This document shows positions 24,294 through 33,893 of a stretch of 64,000 nt of DNA, one piece after another; position 1 is the first letter of the stretch; each line of letters begins with the position of its first letter. The translations under genes and the position numbers were made by a program. The stretch comes from Poriferisodalis sp965231925. GTDB lineage: Bacteria > Actinomycetota > Acidimicrobiia > Acidimicrobiales > Poriferisodalaceae. The stretch is taken from the NCBI GenBank assembly GCA_965231925.1, contig OZ246894.1, forward strand, positions 1,860,001 to 1,924,000, read 5' to 3'. The notes under the pieces are model-generated. The model saw only the letters and a list, made by a program, of their open reading frames with translations. It searched no databases and had not been told where the DNA came from.

Positions 24294-24441
24294 GGGCCAA
24301 GTTTGCCGGGCGCGCGGCTGTGTGCCGCCCGGAAAGTCGGTCGTGGGTGCTCAGGCGGCACACCTCGTGCTGTAGTAACGCGTGAGGTCCACGCGCAGTC
24401 TCCAGGGAAGATGGGGCCCGCGATCACTGAGGAGGAACGGG

Positions 24442-25617
24442 ATGGAGTTCGCATTCCCGGCCGAGGCAGAGCAATTTCGGAAGGAGTTGCGTGCGTTCAT
24501 GGACGCAGAGCTGCCTGAGTGGTGGAACGGTCTGTTTCACGACGACGACCGCATCTATCCGTTCACCCGAGAGTTCTGCATGAAGTTGGCTGAGCGAGAT
24601 TGGCTGACGATGTCGTGGCCCGTCTCCCACGGTGGCGTCGACGCCGACGTGTGGAGCCAGATGGTGGTGCGCGAGGAGATGTGGGCGGCCGGTGAGCCCC
24701 GCGGCCCGCAGTACATGAGCCTCAACTACATCGGCCCGATGCTCATGGAGTTCGGAACCGCCGACCAGCAGGAGCGGTTCCTCAAGCCGATGGCTGCGGG
24801 TGAGGTCATGTGGTGTCAGGGGTTCTCCGAGCCCGAGGCCGGCTCCGATCTGGCAGCGCTGTCGACGAAGGCGACCGACGCTGACGGGTGTTTCCTGGTG
24901 AACGGTCAAAAGATCTGGATCAGCTACGCGACTGCTGCGGACTGGTGCTTGTTGTTGTGCCGGACCGATCCGGGTGAGCGCAAGCATCACGGTCTGTCGA
25001 TGCTCATGGTCGACATGAACACTCCCGGGATCACGGTTCGACCGATCGACTCGATGGGCGGCCCCCAGGAGTTCAACGAGGTCTTCTTCGACGACGTCGA
25101 GGTGCCCTATGACTGCCTGCTGGGCCCGCGTGGTGACGGCTGGCGGGTCACGATTGCGACGCTTGCCTATGAGCGGGTTGGGGCTGCGCTCCACGCCCGG
25201 GTGAAGGTGCTGCTCGACGCTTTGATCGAGTACGCGACCGATACGAACGGCCCCGACGGCCGGCCGCTGGCCATGCGCCCGTCGGTGCGGTCCGGGCTGG
25301 TACGCCTTCAGGCCCGATACCGAGCGTCAAGGTTGTTGTCCTACCGAGTCGTCTCGGCCATGGAGGCGGGCGACGCAAACGACGTCGACCCCGCAGTCAG
25401 CAAGGTCTTCTCATCCGAGCTCAACATCCTGATCGGCAATATCGGTCTCGACATCGTGGGCGCCAGGGGACAGCTCAAGACCGGCGACGGCCACGCCCCG
25501 CTCGACGGGCTCATGAACGATCACTGGGTCCACAGCATCCCGCAGCCGATCGCCATGGGCACGAACGAAATCCAGCGAAACATCATCAGCCAGCGCGGCC
25601 TCGGCCTGCCCCGATAG
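24442..25617 (+). CDS. Acyl-CoA dehydrogenase
   Basis: 391 residues. WCQGFSEPEAGSDLAALSTKATD near 128, VNGQKIWISYATAADWCLLLCRTD near 155, FNEVFFDDVEVP near 213 and the C-terminal AMGTNEIQRNIISQRGLGLPR are family signatures. The start has a GGAGGAACGGG ribosome-binding site. It is followed after 11 bp by a second, frameshifted acyl-CoA dehydrogenase gene. Such pairs often encode a heteromeric dehydrogenase acting on steroid side chains or cyclic acyl-CoAs in Actinobacteria. The heteromer idea is inference. Confidence 0.92.
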   Translation: MEFAFPAEAEQFRKELRAFMDAELPEWWNGLFHDDDRIYPFTREFCMKLAERDWLTMSWPVSHGGVDADVWSQMVVREEMWAAGEPRGPQYMSLNYIGPMLMEFGTADQQERFLKPMAAGEVMWCQGFSEPEAGSDLAALSTKATDADGCFLVNGQKIWISYATAADWCLLLCRTDPGERKHHGLSMLMVDMNTPGITVRPIDSMGGPQEFNEVFFDDVEVPYDCLLGPRGDGWRVTIATLAYERVGAALHARVKVLLDALIEYATDTNGPDGRPLAMRPSVRSGLVRLQARYRASRLLSYRVVSAMEAGDANDVDPAVSKVFSSELNILIGNIGLDIVGARGQLKTGDGHAPLDGLMNDHWVHSIPQPIAMGTNEIQRNIISQRGLGLPR

Positions 25618-25628
25618 GAGCGACGGCC

Positions 25629-26748
25629 ATGGACCTCATGCTCAACGACACGCAAGCGATGATTCGAGACGGTGCCCGACGCTTTCTGGCCGACTCGCTC
25701 GATCCCGACACGGTTCGAGAGGTCGAGGCAAGTGCCGACGGCGTCAACTCCGAGATCTGGGCCCCGATGGCCGAGCTCGGCTGGACTGCGCTTGCACTGC
25801 CCGCCGACATCGGCGGAGGCGGTGCAGGACTCGTCGACCTCTGCGTGCTGGCCGAGGAACTCGGACGGGCCGCCGCATCGACGCCCCTCGTCGCCACGGC
25901 TGGCTTCGCGGCGGCCTTCCTTCAGGCCCTCGAGCCGACGGCGGTGACCCGCGACATGTTGAGCACGCTCGCGACCAGCGACGCCGTTATCACGCCCGCA
26001 CTGGTCGACGCGGCTGGGCGTGACGAACGATCTGCCTCGTCGAGCATCCTCACCGAGACAGACACCGGAGCCACGATCTCGGGCGCGAAGGCAATGGTCC
26101 CGTACGCGTCGGTGGCGCAGGTGCTGGTCGTGTCGCTGACGACACCGGACGGCGAAGCAGTGGTTGTCGCCGTCGACCGCGACGCCGAGGGAGTCAGTTG
26201 GGCTCGCCATGGCGCCACGGGCGGGGATCCGCTGTTCCACGTCGAGTTCGACAAGGTGGCCGTGCCCGCTGACCGCGTCCTGGCCCGCGGCGGCGCCGCG
26301 GAGCGGGCCATCGACGCCGGATTGGACGCGGCCACCATCGTGGGCCACCGCTGAAGCGGTCGGCTGCTGCGAAGGGATGATTCGGCTCGGGTCGGAGTAC
26401 GCATCGAGCCGCCAGCAGTTCGGACAGGCAATCGGAAGCTTCCAGGCGGTGGCCCACCCCCTTGCCGACATGCGCATCAACACCGACGCCTGCCGGCTTC
26501 TGGTCGCAGAGACCGCCTGGATGCTCGACCAAGGGTTCGACGCGACTCTCGAAGTCGCCGGGACCAAGGTCTTCGCGAACGAAGTGATGGCCGACATGAT
26601 CCATGCCGCCCACACCGTTCACGGGGCGATCGGCTACACGACCGAGTACGACCTGCAGCTCTACACCAGGCGCGCCAGGGCGTTCTGCCTGAGCCACGGC
26701 GACACCGACGCCCAGACCGAGCGCGCGGCCGTCGCGCTCGGCCTCTAG
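25629..26748 (+). pseudogene. Acyl-CoA dehydrogenase interrupted by a +1 frameshift
   Basis: Residues 1-236 run in one frame and stop just after DAATIVGHR (26352-26354). The rest of the protein (EAVGCCEGMIRLGSEYASSRQQFGQAIGSFQAVAH... to the end at 26748) continues in another frame. Removing one G from the GGG at about 26341-26343 restores AATIVATAEAVGCCEG and a full-length protein of about 372 residues. All other family features are intact, so this is a very recent mutation or a one-base consensus error in a homopolymer. Partner of the dehydrogenase at 24442. Confidence 0.85.
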
Positions 26749-26810
26749 CCGAGCCGAGAGAGTGAACCAGCCTTCATCGGCCGTGCTATATCACCACGAG
26801 GGAGGCTCCC

Positions 26811-28112
26811 ATGGTGAGTGCTGAGGAGAACCGGCTCTTGACCGAGAGCGGCCGGGGGACTCCGGGTGGCGACGTTCTGCGTCGGTACTGGCAGCCGGCG
26901 GCCCTTACGGAGGAACTCGACAGCGACCGGCCGGTGGTTCCCGTTCGCTTGCTGGGAGAGGACCTCGTGCTGTTTCGCGACGAACGAGGTCGTCTGGGCA
27001 TGATCGGGCGCCGGTGTCCCCACCGCGGTGCTGATCTGTCCTTCGGCCGGGTGGAGGATGGCGGTCTGCGCTGTTCGTTCCATGGGTGGCTCTTCGACGT
27101 GACCGGTGCGTGTGTCGAAACTCCGGCGGAACCGCCGGGGTCCACGTTCCACACCAGGGTGTGCCAAGTTCAGTACCCGGTGGCGGAGCGTAATGGCATC
27201 GTGTGGGCCTTCCTGGGCGAGGGCGATCCACCCGAGCTTCCTGGGTTGGATTGCTTCGTGGCGCCGGGCCCGCAGGTGTTCGCGTTCAAGGGCATGTGGG
27301 GGTGCAACTGGCTGCAGGCTCACGAGGTCGGCTTGGACCCGGCGCATGCTGCGTTCTTGCATCGCTTCCTCGGCCCCGAGGACGGCACGTATGGGCTGCA
27401 GTTCCGCGACGCCATCGCGGACACCGGTGTGACCGTCGCCGAGCTGATGCGGGTGGCCTCTGCGCCGGACATCACGATCGAGCCCACCCCGTTCGGGTTC
27501 AGGTTCCGGACGCTGCGCCGGTACCGGGATGAGTTCACCCATGTCCGGGTCTCGAATTGCATCTTCCCGAACGCGGTCACGATCGCGATGAGCCGAGAGA
27601 TGAGCATCACCCAGTGGCATGTCCCCATTGATGATCAGCACTGCTACTGGTACTCGATGTTCGTCAGCTACGGCGACCCCGTCGACGCAGAGGTCATGCG
27701 CGAGCAGCGCATCAGCCACGTCACCCTGCCGGAGTACCGCCCGATCGCCGACAAGTCGAACAACTGGGGGTTCGATCCGGTCGAGCAGCGCGAGCGGACC
27801 TACACCGGCATGGGCGCCGACATCAATGTTCACGATCAGTGGGCGGTCGAGTCGCCCGGCCCGGTCTTTGACCGCACCACCGAACACCTGAGCCCGACCG
27901 ATGTCGGCATCCGTGCCCATCGTCGCATGTATCTGGCTGCCATCCGCCAGCCCGACGCGGACACGCTTATCGGTGCGGCCGACCCCGGTGCGCTCCGCGG
28001 CCCCGGCGCCATCGACGGTGTCACGACCGGCGACGACTTCGACGCCGCGTGGCGCAACCTCGAGACGAAACGACGCGAGGCCTCTGGGTGGGCTCCCGCG
28101 CTGGCGGACTGA
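26811..28112 (+). CDS. Rieske non-heme iron oxygenase, alpha subunit (phthalate/aromatic type)
   Basis: 433 residues. The Rieske [2Fe-2S] site is Cys69-x-His71 ... Cys88-x2-His91 (CPHRG...CSFHGW). The mononuclear iron triad appears as Asp176-x2-His179-x4-His184 in GLDPAHAAFLHR. It uses electrons from a separate reductase (none is nearby) to hydroxylate or dealkylate an aromatic-type substrate with O2. A GGGAGG site precedes the ATG. The glutamine-synthetase-like gene begins 3 bp after its stop, so the two are almost certainly one transcript; this pairing recalls aniline-dioxygenase systems. Confidence 0.92.
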   Translation: MVSAEENRLLTESGRGTPGGDVLRRYWQPAALTEELDSDRPVVPVRLLGEDLVLFRDERGRLGMIGRRCPHRGADLSFGRVEDGGLRCSFHGWLFDVTGACVETPAEPPGSTFHTRVCQVQYPVAERNGIVWAFLGEGDPPELPGLDCFVAPGPQVFAFKGMWGCNWLQAHEVGLDPAHAAFLHRFLGPEDGTYGLQFRDAIADTGVTVAELMRVASAPDITIEPTPFGFRFRTLRRYRDEFTHVRVSNCIFPNAVTIAMSREMSITQWHVPIDDQHCYWYSMFVSYGDPVDAEVMREQRISHVTLPEYRPIADKSNNWGFDPVEQRERTYTGMGADINVHDQWAVESPGPVFDRTTEHLSPTDVGIRAHRRMYLAAIRQPDADTLIGAADPGALRGPGAIDGVTTGDDFDAAWRNLETKRREASGWAPALAD

Positions 28113-28115
28113 ACA

Positions 28116-29522
28116 TTGCACGGCACACCGAAGTTGGAAGACCGCTGGGACGCGGACTGGTCCGACGCCGCGGCCGCAGTCGAAGACCAGGTTCGCGATC
28201 TGGGGCTGCGAAGCGTTCGGGTCTCGTTCGCCAACCAGCACGGGTTGCTGCACGGCAAGGTTCTCGACGCGGCGCAGATCCCCCAAGCGCTGCGCAGCGG
28301 CGTCTCGTTTCCGGCTTCGTTGCTCACCAAGGACACCGGCCGGCACTACGCGTTCAGCCTCTGGAAGCCTGACGGCGGCCCGACGCTCGCCTCGGTGATG
28401 GGGGCGCGCGACATGCTCATGGTCCCCGACGCCGCCACGTTTCGCGTGCTGCCGTGGTTGGACGGGACCGGGTGGATGCTCTGTGACCTGTACAGCGTCG
28501 GGGGTGCTCCGGTCGAGCTGTCGACGCGCCGGATTTGTGCCGAAGCCCATCAGCGTCTGGCCGATCGCGGACTGCGGCTCCGCGCTGGTCTCGAGATGGA
28601 GTTCCATCTCTACCGCGTGGATGAGTCTTCCGGTGACCACCAACGCATCCACCCGGGGCGGGACCTGCTGGCTGAGGACTACTCCGATCAGATTGAACCG
28701 CTGCTCGAGCCGATCCAACGCCACCTCACGGCGCTGGGCCTGCCGCCGAGGACGATCGAGGCCGAGCACGGCCCGAGTCAGGTGGAGCTCACGTTCGCGC
28801 CAGCCGACGGCATCGAACTGGCCGATCAAGCGGTCCTGATCCGCGCCGCCGTCAAGCAGATCGCGAGACGACACGGCCTGCATGCGACGTTCATGTCCAG
28901 GCCGGCAGGCGACGACACCTTCACGACCGGCTGGCACATCCATCAATCCGTCCTCAGCGCCGGCGACGGCCGCAACCTGTTCGCGCCGACGATCCCCGGT
29001 GAAGCGCTTTCGGAGATGGCGATGCACTACCTCGGCGGGCTCCTCGACCACGCCGAGGAATCCTGCGTGCTCACCACGCCGACCATTACCGGCTACAAGC
29101 GCTACCGGCCCTACAGCATCGCTCCCGACCGGATCGTGTGGAGCCGCCAACACCGAGGTGCCATGCTGCGCGTCATAGACGAGCCCCCCGGGCCCGCGAC
29201 CAGAATCGAGAACCGCGCCGGCGACCCCGCTGCGAACCCCTACCTCTACCTCGCGTCCCAAATCCTCTCAGGGATCGACGGCATCGACTCGGGACTTGAG
29301 GCGCCACCCCCCAGCGAGACTCCATATGAGGCAGAGGCAGGGCCCCTCCTGCCTCGAACGCTCGGCGATGCCATCGACGCGTTCGACCGCAGCGGCTTCT
29401 ACCGCAGCGCCCTCGGCGATGAAATCGTCGACTACCTCGTCGCCCTCAAAAGGTCCGAGTGGACACGGTTCGGTGCCGCAGTGACCGACTGGGAACAACG
29501 CGAGTACTACGACACCTTCTAG
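28116..29522 (+). CDS. Glutamine-synthetase-like gamma-glutamyl-amide ligase
   Basis: 468 residues, TTG start 3 bp after the Rieske gene. GS-fold catalytic segments: AGLEMEFHLY near 168 (metal Glu), EAEHGPSQVELTF near 215, TGWHIHQSV near 265 and RIENRAGDPAANPYLYLA near 370. It lacks the adenylylation loop tyrosine context of GlnA and is closer to GS-like enzymes that couple glutamate to amines (PuuA, IpuC, TdnQ/AtdA1 types). With the adjacent Rieske oxygenase it probably converts an amine into a gamma-glutamyl amide that is then oxygenated. The coupling is inference from gene order. Confidence 0.85.
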   Translation: MHGTPKLEDRWDADWSDAAAAVEDQVRDLGLRSVRVSFANQHGLLHGKVLDAAQIPQALRSGVSFPASLLTKDTGRHYAFSLWKPDGGPTLASVMGARDMLMVPDAATFRVLPWLDGTGWMLCDLYSVGGAPVELSTRRICAEAHQRLADRGLRLRAGLEMEFHLYRVDESSGDHQRIHPGRDLLAEDYSDQIEPLLEPIQRHLTALGLPPRTIEAEHGPSQVELTFAPADGIELADQAVLIRAAVKQIARRHGLHATFMSRPAGDDTFTTGWHIHQSVLSAGDGRNLFAPTIPGEALSEMAMHYLGGLLDHAEESCVLTTPTITGYKRYRPYSIAPDRIVWSRQHRGAMLRVIDEPPGPATRIENRAGDPAANPYLYLASQILSGIDGIDSGLEAPPPSETPYEAEAGPLLPRTLGDAIDAFDRSGFYRSALGDEIVDYLVALKRSEWTRFGAAVTDWEQREYYDTF

Positions 29523-29550
29523 TGGGCCTCGACGCGTTGGCTCGTGAGAC

Positions 29551-30720
29551 TCACGAGATGCTGGCTCGGAACGACGAGAACCCCGCGAGCATGTTGCTGG
29601 GGAACGGTGTGGGGTCTTTGACGTCGATCGTGGTGACTTTGCGGGCCATGGCGTCGAGCAGGCATTGCATCTCCAACTCGGCGAGGTGCGCTCCGGCGCA
29701 GCGGTGGACGCCGTGTCCGAAGGCCACGTGGTCCTTTGCGTCGCGTTCGATGTCGAACACAGCGGGGAGTGCATAGCGCCGTTCGTCGTGATTGGCGGCT
29801 GCGTAGAGAATCACCACCCGGTCCCCGGCCGGTACGAACACGTCGCCAGCCGCATAATCGGCGTTGGCCAAACGGGTGAAGGCTCGTACGGGGGAACCGA
29901 TGCGCAGTGCCTCGTGTACCGCCGCCGGAATCAGTGACCGGTCGTTCTTGACTTTGTCGAACTGGCCGGGGTTGCGTCCGAGCTGGTACAGCAGGTGACC
30001 GGCACCAAGAATGGTGGTGTCGAGACTTGGAATGATGTAGTCGAAGACCAGCTTGCGGGCTTCGCTCAGATCAATCTTGCCTTCGTTGGCGGCCCGGAAG
30101 AGGCCCGCAGCCCACCCCTGCGGCGGCAGGTCGGCCGCGTCGAGGTCAAGCACGTATCGGCCGGCCTCCATCACGCCGGGCAGTCCTGCCTGGGCCCGCT
30201 CGTTCATCGGCCCCAGCGCGTTGAAGGCGGCGCCTGCCCATTCGAGCATCCGAGCTCGTCCATCGGGGGGCAAGCCGATGAGCACGGAAATGAGACTCAC
30301 AGGCAGGTAGCGAGAGAAATCGGACATGCCGTCGAAATTGTCCGAGGCGAGCAATCGCTCGACCAGCTCGTCGGAGAGTTGCTGCACTCGCTCTCGAATG
30401 TCGCGCACGGCGCTGGGCATCATGGGCCTCATCAGGGCGGAGCGCAGGCGTCGGTGCTCGTCTCCGTCGCTCACCAGCGAGTTGGTGTTGCCGGTGTTGT
30501 TGAGGGCGTCGTTCATGGCCACCCCCTTGCCTGACAGCAGAAGCGAATCGGCACGGAGCGCAGCGCGGACATCTTCGAATCGGGAGATTGCCCACATGTC
30601 GTAGGGCTCGAGCCAGACGACAGCGCCGGCGTTGCGAACCTGTTCGTACAACGGATACGGGTCGGCGATGGCTTCGTCGCTGAACAGGTCGATATCGATG
30701 CTGGGCGATTTCGCAGCCAT
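29551..30720 (-). CDS. Cytochrome P450
   Basis: 389 residues. The heme-ligand motif is FGHGVHRCAGAHLAELE (Cys near 341). The K-helix E-x-x-R is in HEALRIGSP. The I-helix reads YIIPSLDTTILG, with SLDTT in place of the usual A/G-G-x-D/E-T-T. The ATG at 30720 is one base from the stop of the upstream alpha/beta hydrolase (30722), so the two form an operon. Electrons must come from ferredoxin genes elsewhere. Convergent with the GS-like gene, 28 bp apart. Confidence 0.92.
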   Translation of the reverse strand: MAAKSPSIDIDLFSDEAIADPYPLYEQVRNAGAVVWLEPYDMWAISRFEDVRAALRADSLLLSGKGVAMNDALNNTGNTNSLVSDGDEHRRLRSALMRPMMPSAVRDIRERVQQLSDELVERLLASDNFDGMSDFSRYLPVSLISVLIGLPPDGRARMLEWAGAAFNALGPMNERAQAGLPGVMEAGRYVLDLDAADLPPQGWAAGLFRAANEGKIDLSEARKLVFDYIIPSLDTTILGAGHLLYQLGRNPGQFDKVKNDRSLIPAAVHEALRIGSPVRAFTRLANADYAAGDVFVPAGDRVVILYAAANHDERRYALPAVFDIERDAKDHVAFGHGVHRCAGAHLAELEMQCLLDAMARKVTTIDVKDPTPFPSNMLAGFSSFRASIS

Positions 30721-30721
30721 G

Positions 30722-31543
30722 TCAGATGTTGCTGATGCAGAAGTTGTGGACGAAATCGCTGAACGTCTCGGTCGCGAAGAGCATGAGCTGGTGGGGCGCA
30801 TCCGCGACGATCTCGATCTGGACTGGGCCGCCGATGTCTGCCACCATCCGCTCGACCGCTGCTCGTGGGGCAAGGGCGTCGTGCTCGCCTGCGGCGTAGA
30901 GGATCGGCTTTTGGTTGTCGGCGAGCGGTTGGGGCGGGTCGTACTGGAAGAACGACGCCCAGGACGCCAGGTCGTAGCTCCACGTGTTGTAGGGGTCGAG
31001 TTTCTTTTGTTCGGCTGCGCCGGCGTAGCCGTAGTCGACGTCGAAGTTGAAGAAGGTGGCGATGTCGAGGCGGGCGCCTCGTCCGACTTGTTCGAGGACT
31101 TGGGCGACGTCAGGACTTCGCCACGGGGCGGCTCGGTCCTCCAGCAGCGGTGCGCCGGGGACGGCGAGCGAGCCCATGAGAATCGCGCCGGTGATGGCTG
31201 GGCTGTCGATGGCGGAGATAGTTGGTGCGACTCCGAGGCTCGACCCGAGTCCGAACACCGCAAGCCCGGTGGTCTCGTGGACATGGGCGGCGTAGTCGCG
31301 AGTGGCCTGAGCCCATTCGTCCATGGACCAGGTCCCTCGAGGACGATTGGTGGTGGAACGGCCATGGCCGGGCGCGTCGTAGCTCCAGATGTCCACGGAC
31401 TTTGCGGCGTGGTGCTCGCAGAACCGGTCGTAGATACCGCCGTGCCCTCCGAGGCCGTGGGAGATCACCAGCGCGTACTGGGCGTTGTCACCCCGATAAC
31501 GGTGGGCGTGGATCTCGTTCAACACAAAGGTCTCGGTTCGCAT
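30722..31543 (-). CDS. Alpha/beta hydrolase
   Basis: 273 residues. HGLGGHGGIYDRF (oxyanion region, near 30), YDAPGHGRS near 55, the nucleophile elbow FGLGSSLGVAP near 97 (G-x-S-x-G), the acid in YAAGEHDALAP near 220 and the histidine in DAPHQLMLFA near 250. ATG 31543 is chosen because the lipase-like N-terminal strand starts directly after it. Likely opens a lactone or ester produced by the neighbouring monooxygenases; this is inference. Confidence 0.85.
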   Translation of the reverse strand: MRTETFVLNEIHAHRYRGDNAQYALVISHGLGGHGGIYDRFCEHHAAKSVDIWSYDAPGHGRSTTNRPRGTWSMDEWAQATRDYAAHVHETTGLAVFGLGSSLGVAPTISAIDSPAITGAILMGSLAVPGAPLLEDRAAPWRSPDVAQVLEQVGRGARLDIATFFNFDVDYGYAGAAEQKKLDPYNTWSYDLASWASFFQYDPPQPLADNQKPILYAAGEHDALAPRAAVERMVADIGGPVQIEIVADAPHQLMLFATETFSDFVHNFCISNI

Positions 31544-31678
31544 GGCGTTCGTTCTCTTTGCTTCGTCGTCGGTGGGTTGAACTGGCTGTCTACTGCCTTC
31601 GCTGTACGGTGCGCCGAGGCGTCGGCGCCCTCGGACGTTCTCGAATCGCTGCGCATGCCTGACTGGGGAGGAGGCACC

Positions 31679-32731
31679 ATGAGAATGGACGTGTTCGTGC
31701 CCGGAGGGCTTGTCGGTGCCGCACCGTTGGCGGCACGAGCCGAGGCGGCTGGCTTTGGCGCAGTGTGGGCCGGCGAGATGGCGAACGACCCAATGCTCGC
31801 CCTGGCCGCTGCCACCGAAGCCACATCGAGGATCGAGCTCGGCTCGGCGATCGTGCTGGCGTTCGCCCGCAGCCCCATGGTGGTCGCTCAGCAGGCGTGG
31901 GCCCTGGCCGACGCCACAGGCGGTCGCTTCACGCTCGGTCTCGGCACCCAGGTGAGGCCTCACATCACCCGCCGATTCTCCATGCCCTGGAGCGCGCCGG
32001 CGCCTCGGATGCGCGAGTACGTGGCCGCGTTACGCCAGATTTGGGCGGTGTTCGAGCATGGCGGTCCGCTCGACTTCCGAGGTGAGCACTACCAGCTCAC
32101 CTTGATGCACCCCCTGTTCAATCCCGGACCAATCGCGCATCCCCACATCCCGATTGCTTTGACGGGTGTGGGGCCGCGGATGACGGCACTGGCCGGCGAG
32201 ATCGCCGACGGATACCAGCTCCACGTATTTTCCAACCCGGCCTACGTCTCATCGATCACGTTGCCGGCGCTCACTGAGGGACTCACCCGTGCCGGGCGGA
32301 CCCGTGCTGACCTGTGGCTATTCGGCTATGCGTTCCTGGCGATAGGCGACACCGAGGAGCAACGGCGGGAGGTTGCCGAGCGCATACGCGAGCAGATCGC
32401 GTTCTACGCATCGACACCGATGTACCGAGAGGTACTCGACGCCGTCGGCTACGCCGATCTCCAACCCGAGCTGGAAACCCTCATCAAGGCGGGCCGCATC
32501 GACGACCTGCCCGTGCTGGTTGACGACACCTTGCTCGACCACTTCATGGTGAGTGGCACCCTCGAGCAGATCCCGCAACGCCTCCACGCCAAGTACGGCC
32601 ACTACCTCGACCGCGTCGTGTCCTACTACCCGATCGTCGAACGCGACCTGGACCGGCTGCGCCAATTCACCGCCGCATTCGACTCCCTACCGACACCATC
32701 CCCCTCCAGCACCACAGCTCGCGCCATGTGA
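31679..32731 (+). CDS. LLM class F420-dependent oxidoreductase (TIGR03617-like)
   Basis: 350 residues. VFVPGGLVGAAPLAARAEAAGFGAVWAGE at the N-terminus, IELGSAIVLAFARSPMVVAQQAWALAD near 50, FTLGLGTQVRPHITRRFSMPW near 85 and IPIALTGVGPRMTALAGEIADG near 170 match a mycobacterial-type F420 oxidoreductase subfamily. A GGAGGAGG site precedes the ATG. Divergent from the hydrolase/P450 operon (135 bp between starts). The last 15 residues are Ser/Thr/Pro-rich. Confidence 0.88.
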   Translation: MRMDVFVPGGLVGAAPLAARAEAAGFGAVWAGEMANDPMLALAAATEATSRIELGSAIVLAFARSPMVVAQQAWALADATGGRFTLGLGTQVRPHITRRFSMPWSAPAPRMREYVAALRQIWAVFEHGGPLDFRGEHYQLTLMHPLFNPGPIAHPHIPIALTGVGPRMTALAGEIADGYQLHVFSNPAYVSSITLPALTEGLTRAGRTRADLWLFGYAFLAIGDTEEQRREVAERIREQIAFYASTPMYREVLDAVGYADLQPELETLIKAGRIDDLPVLVDDTLLDHFMVSGTLEQIPQRLHAKYGHYLDRVVSYYPIVERDLDRLRQFTAAFDSLPTPSPSSTTARAM

Positions 32732-32739
32732 CCTCGCCG

Positions 32740-33825
32740 TCACCCGGCCTCGCCGTATTCGGCTTCGACCCAGCCCAGCACGATTCGTCGGAAGAGCAGG
32801 CCGGCCTTGTCGCCGCCGATCACCAGTTCCTGGTATTCGAAATTGTCATTGTCCAGCACCTTTTGCATGTGGTCGACGGCCCACGCGTCTTCGTCGAACC
32901 CATGCTTGATGGCCGGGGCCATGAACTCGTAGTAGGCGTCGTTGTCCACTCCAAAATCGTTGGAGATCGACCACCAGTAGTGGGTGGTCGTGCTCGACTC
33001 TGGAGTGACGTAGTGCATGATGTACTGACTGAAGATCTCGCGGTCTTCCGCGTCGGGATCACCCACCTTGATCGGGGCGTAGCCCTTGAACACGCCCGGT
33101 GAGATTGCGAGCCCGCCGTCCCAGCGTTCGGCGGGGCGCCCCGCTATTCGCTCTTGGATGTCGGGCGGCAGGGCCCCAGTGGCGCGAGCGGGGTTGTTGT
33201 CGACGCGGTAACAGCTCACGCCCTCGGGTGTCTCCTCGACGGTGGTCGGCAGCTCGAGGAACGAGTCATCGAATCCGAAGGAGTCCCGATGCAGGTAGGA
33301 GAAATGCGTCAAGTCGTTCAGATTCTCCTGCATCAGCAGGTAGCTGCCCTCGAGGTGGTGGCTGTTGTGGAACGTCCGGTATCCGGAGTCGCTGAGGAAT
33401 GGAAGGTCGGGAAGTCGCGAGAAGTCGGGCTCGTCTTGGTCGCCCATCCAGATGAACACGAACGGACCCTGCTCCACGATCGGGTAGGTGCGGAGCTTGC
33501 GGTCGGGGCAGCGTTTCTGGCTGGGGATGCGGACGATCGTCCCCTCGGGGTCGTAGCGGATGCCGTGGTAATGGCACACCAGCTCGTCACCCTCTAGGTA
33601 GCCCTCGGCGAGGGGGAAGGAGCGGTGCAGGCACCGGTTCTGTGCTGCAACCAAGCGCCCATCGAGCGTTCGGTAGAACACGATCGAACGCTCGAGCAGG
33701 GTTCTCGCCTTGGGCGTACGGTCGAATTCTTCGCAGAGCCCCGCGACGTACCAGTGGTCGTAGAGGAGAGGGAGTCGCACGTAGTCGCGTACGTTTCGAA
33801 TGCTGTCGGCAAACTGACTCATCAT
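32740..33825 (-). CDS. Rieske non-heme iron oxygenase (vanillate-demethylase-like)
   Basis: 361 residues. The Rieske centre is Cys65-x-His67 ... Cys84-x2-His87 (CLHRSF...CHYHG). The mononuclear iron site is Asp171-x2-His174-x4-His179 in NDLTHFSYLH. The shorter length and motif spacing fit the phthalate/vanillate group of terminal oxygenases, which act with a separate reductase. It is divergent from a broken GntR gene across a 68-bp AT-rich region containing an ATTTCG-type motif shared with other promoters in the window. Confidence 0.9.
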   Translation of the reverse strand: MMSQFADSIRNVRDYVRLPLLYDHWYVAGLCEEFDRTPKARTLLERSIVFYRTLDGRLVAAQNRCLHRSFPLAEGYLEGDELVCHYHGIRYDPEGTIVRIPSQKRCPDRKLRTYPIVEQGPFVFIWMGDQDEPDFSRLPDLPFLSDSGYRTFHNSHHLEGSYLLMQENLNDLTHFSYLHRDSFGFDDSFLELPTTVEETPEGVSCYRVDNNPARATGALPPDIQERIAGRPAERWDGGLAISPGVFKGYAPIKVGDPDAEDREIFSQYIMHYVTPESSTTTHYWWSISNDFGVDNDAYYEFMAPAIKHGFDEDAWAVDHMQKVLDNDNFEYQELVIGGDKAGLLFRRIVLGWVEAEYGEAG

Positions 33826-33852
33826 TCACCAGCTTTCGGGTCGGATGATGCG

Positions 33853-33868
33853 ATTATTTCGTCATCAT
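33853..33868. promoter_or_regulatory. ATTTCG-type motif upstream of the Rieske gene and GntR remnant
   Basis: ATTATTTCGTCATCAT lies 28 bp upstream of the Rieske start. It resembles the motifs at 35891, 56072 and 56909, all in promoter regions next to a GntR gene or a substrate-binding-protein gene. Candidate GntR operator; inferred by comparison. Confidence 0.3.
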
Positions 33869-33893
33869 GGATAAATCTCGATAATCTACGCTT

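Noticed and set aside
26352..26354. TGA inside the acyl-CoA dehydrogenase at 25629 as a possible selenocysteine codon
   Set aside because: The homologous sequence continues in a different frame after the TGA, so a frameshift explains it; no redox motif or SECIS-like hairpin is present.
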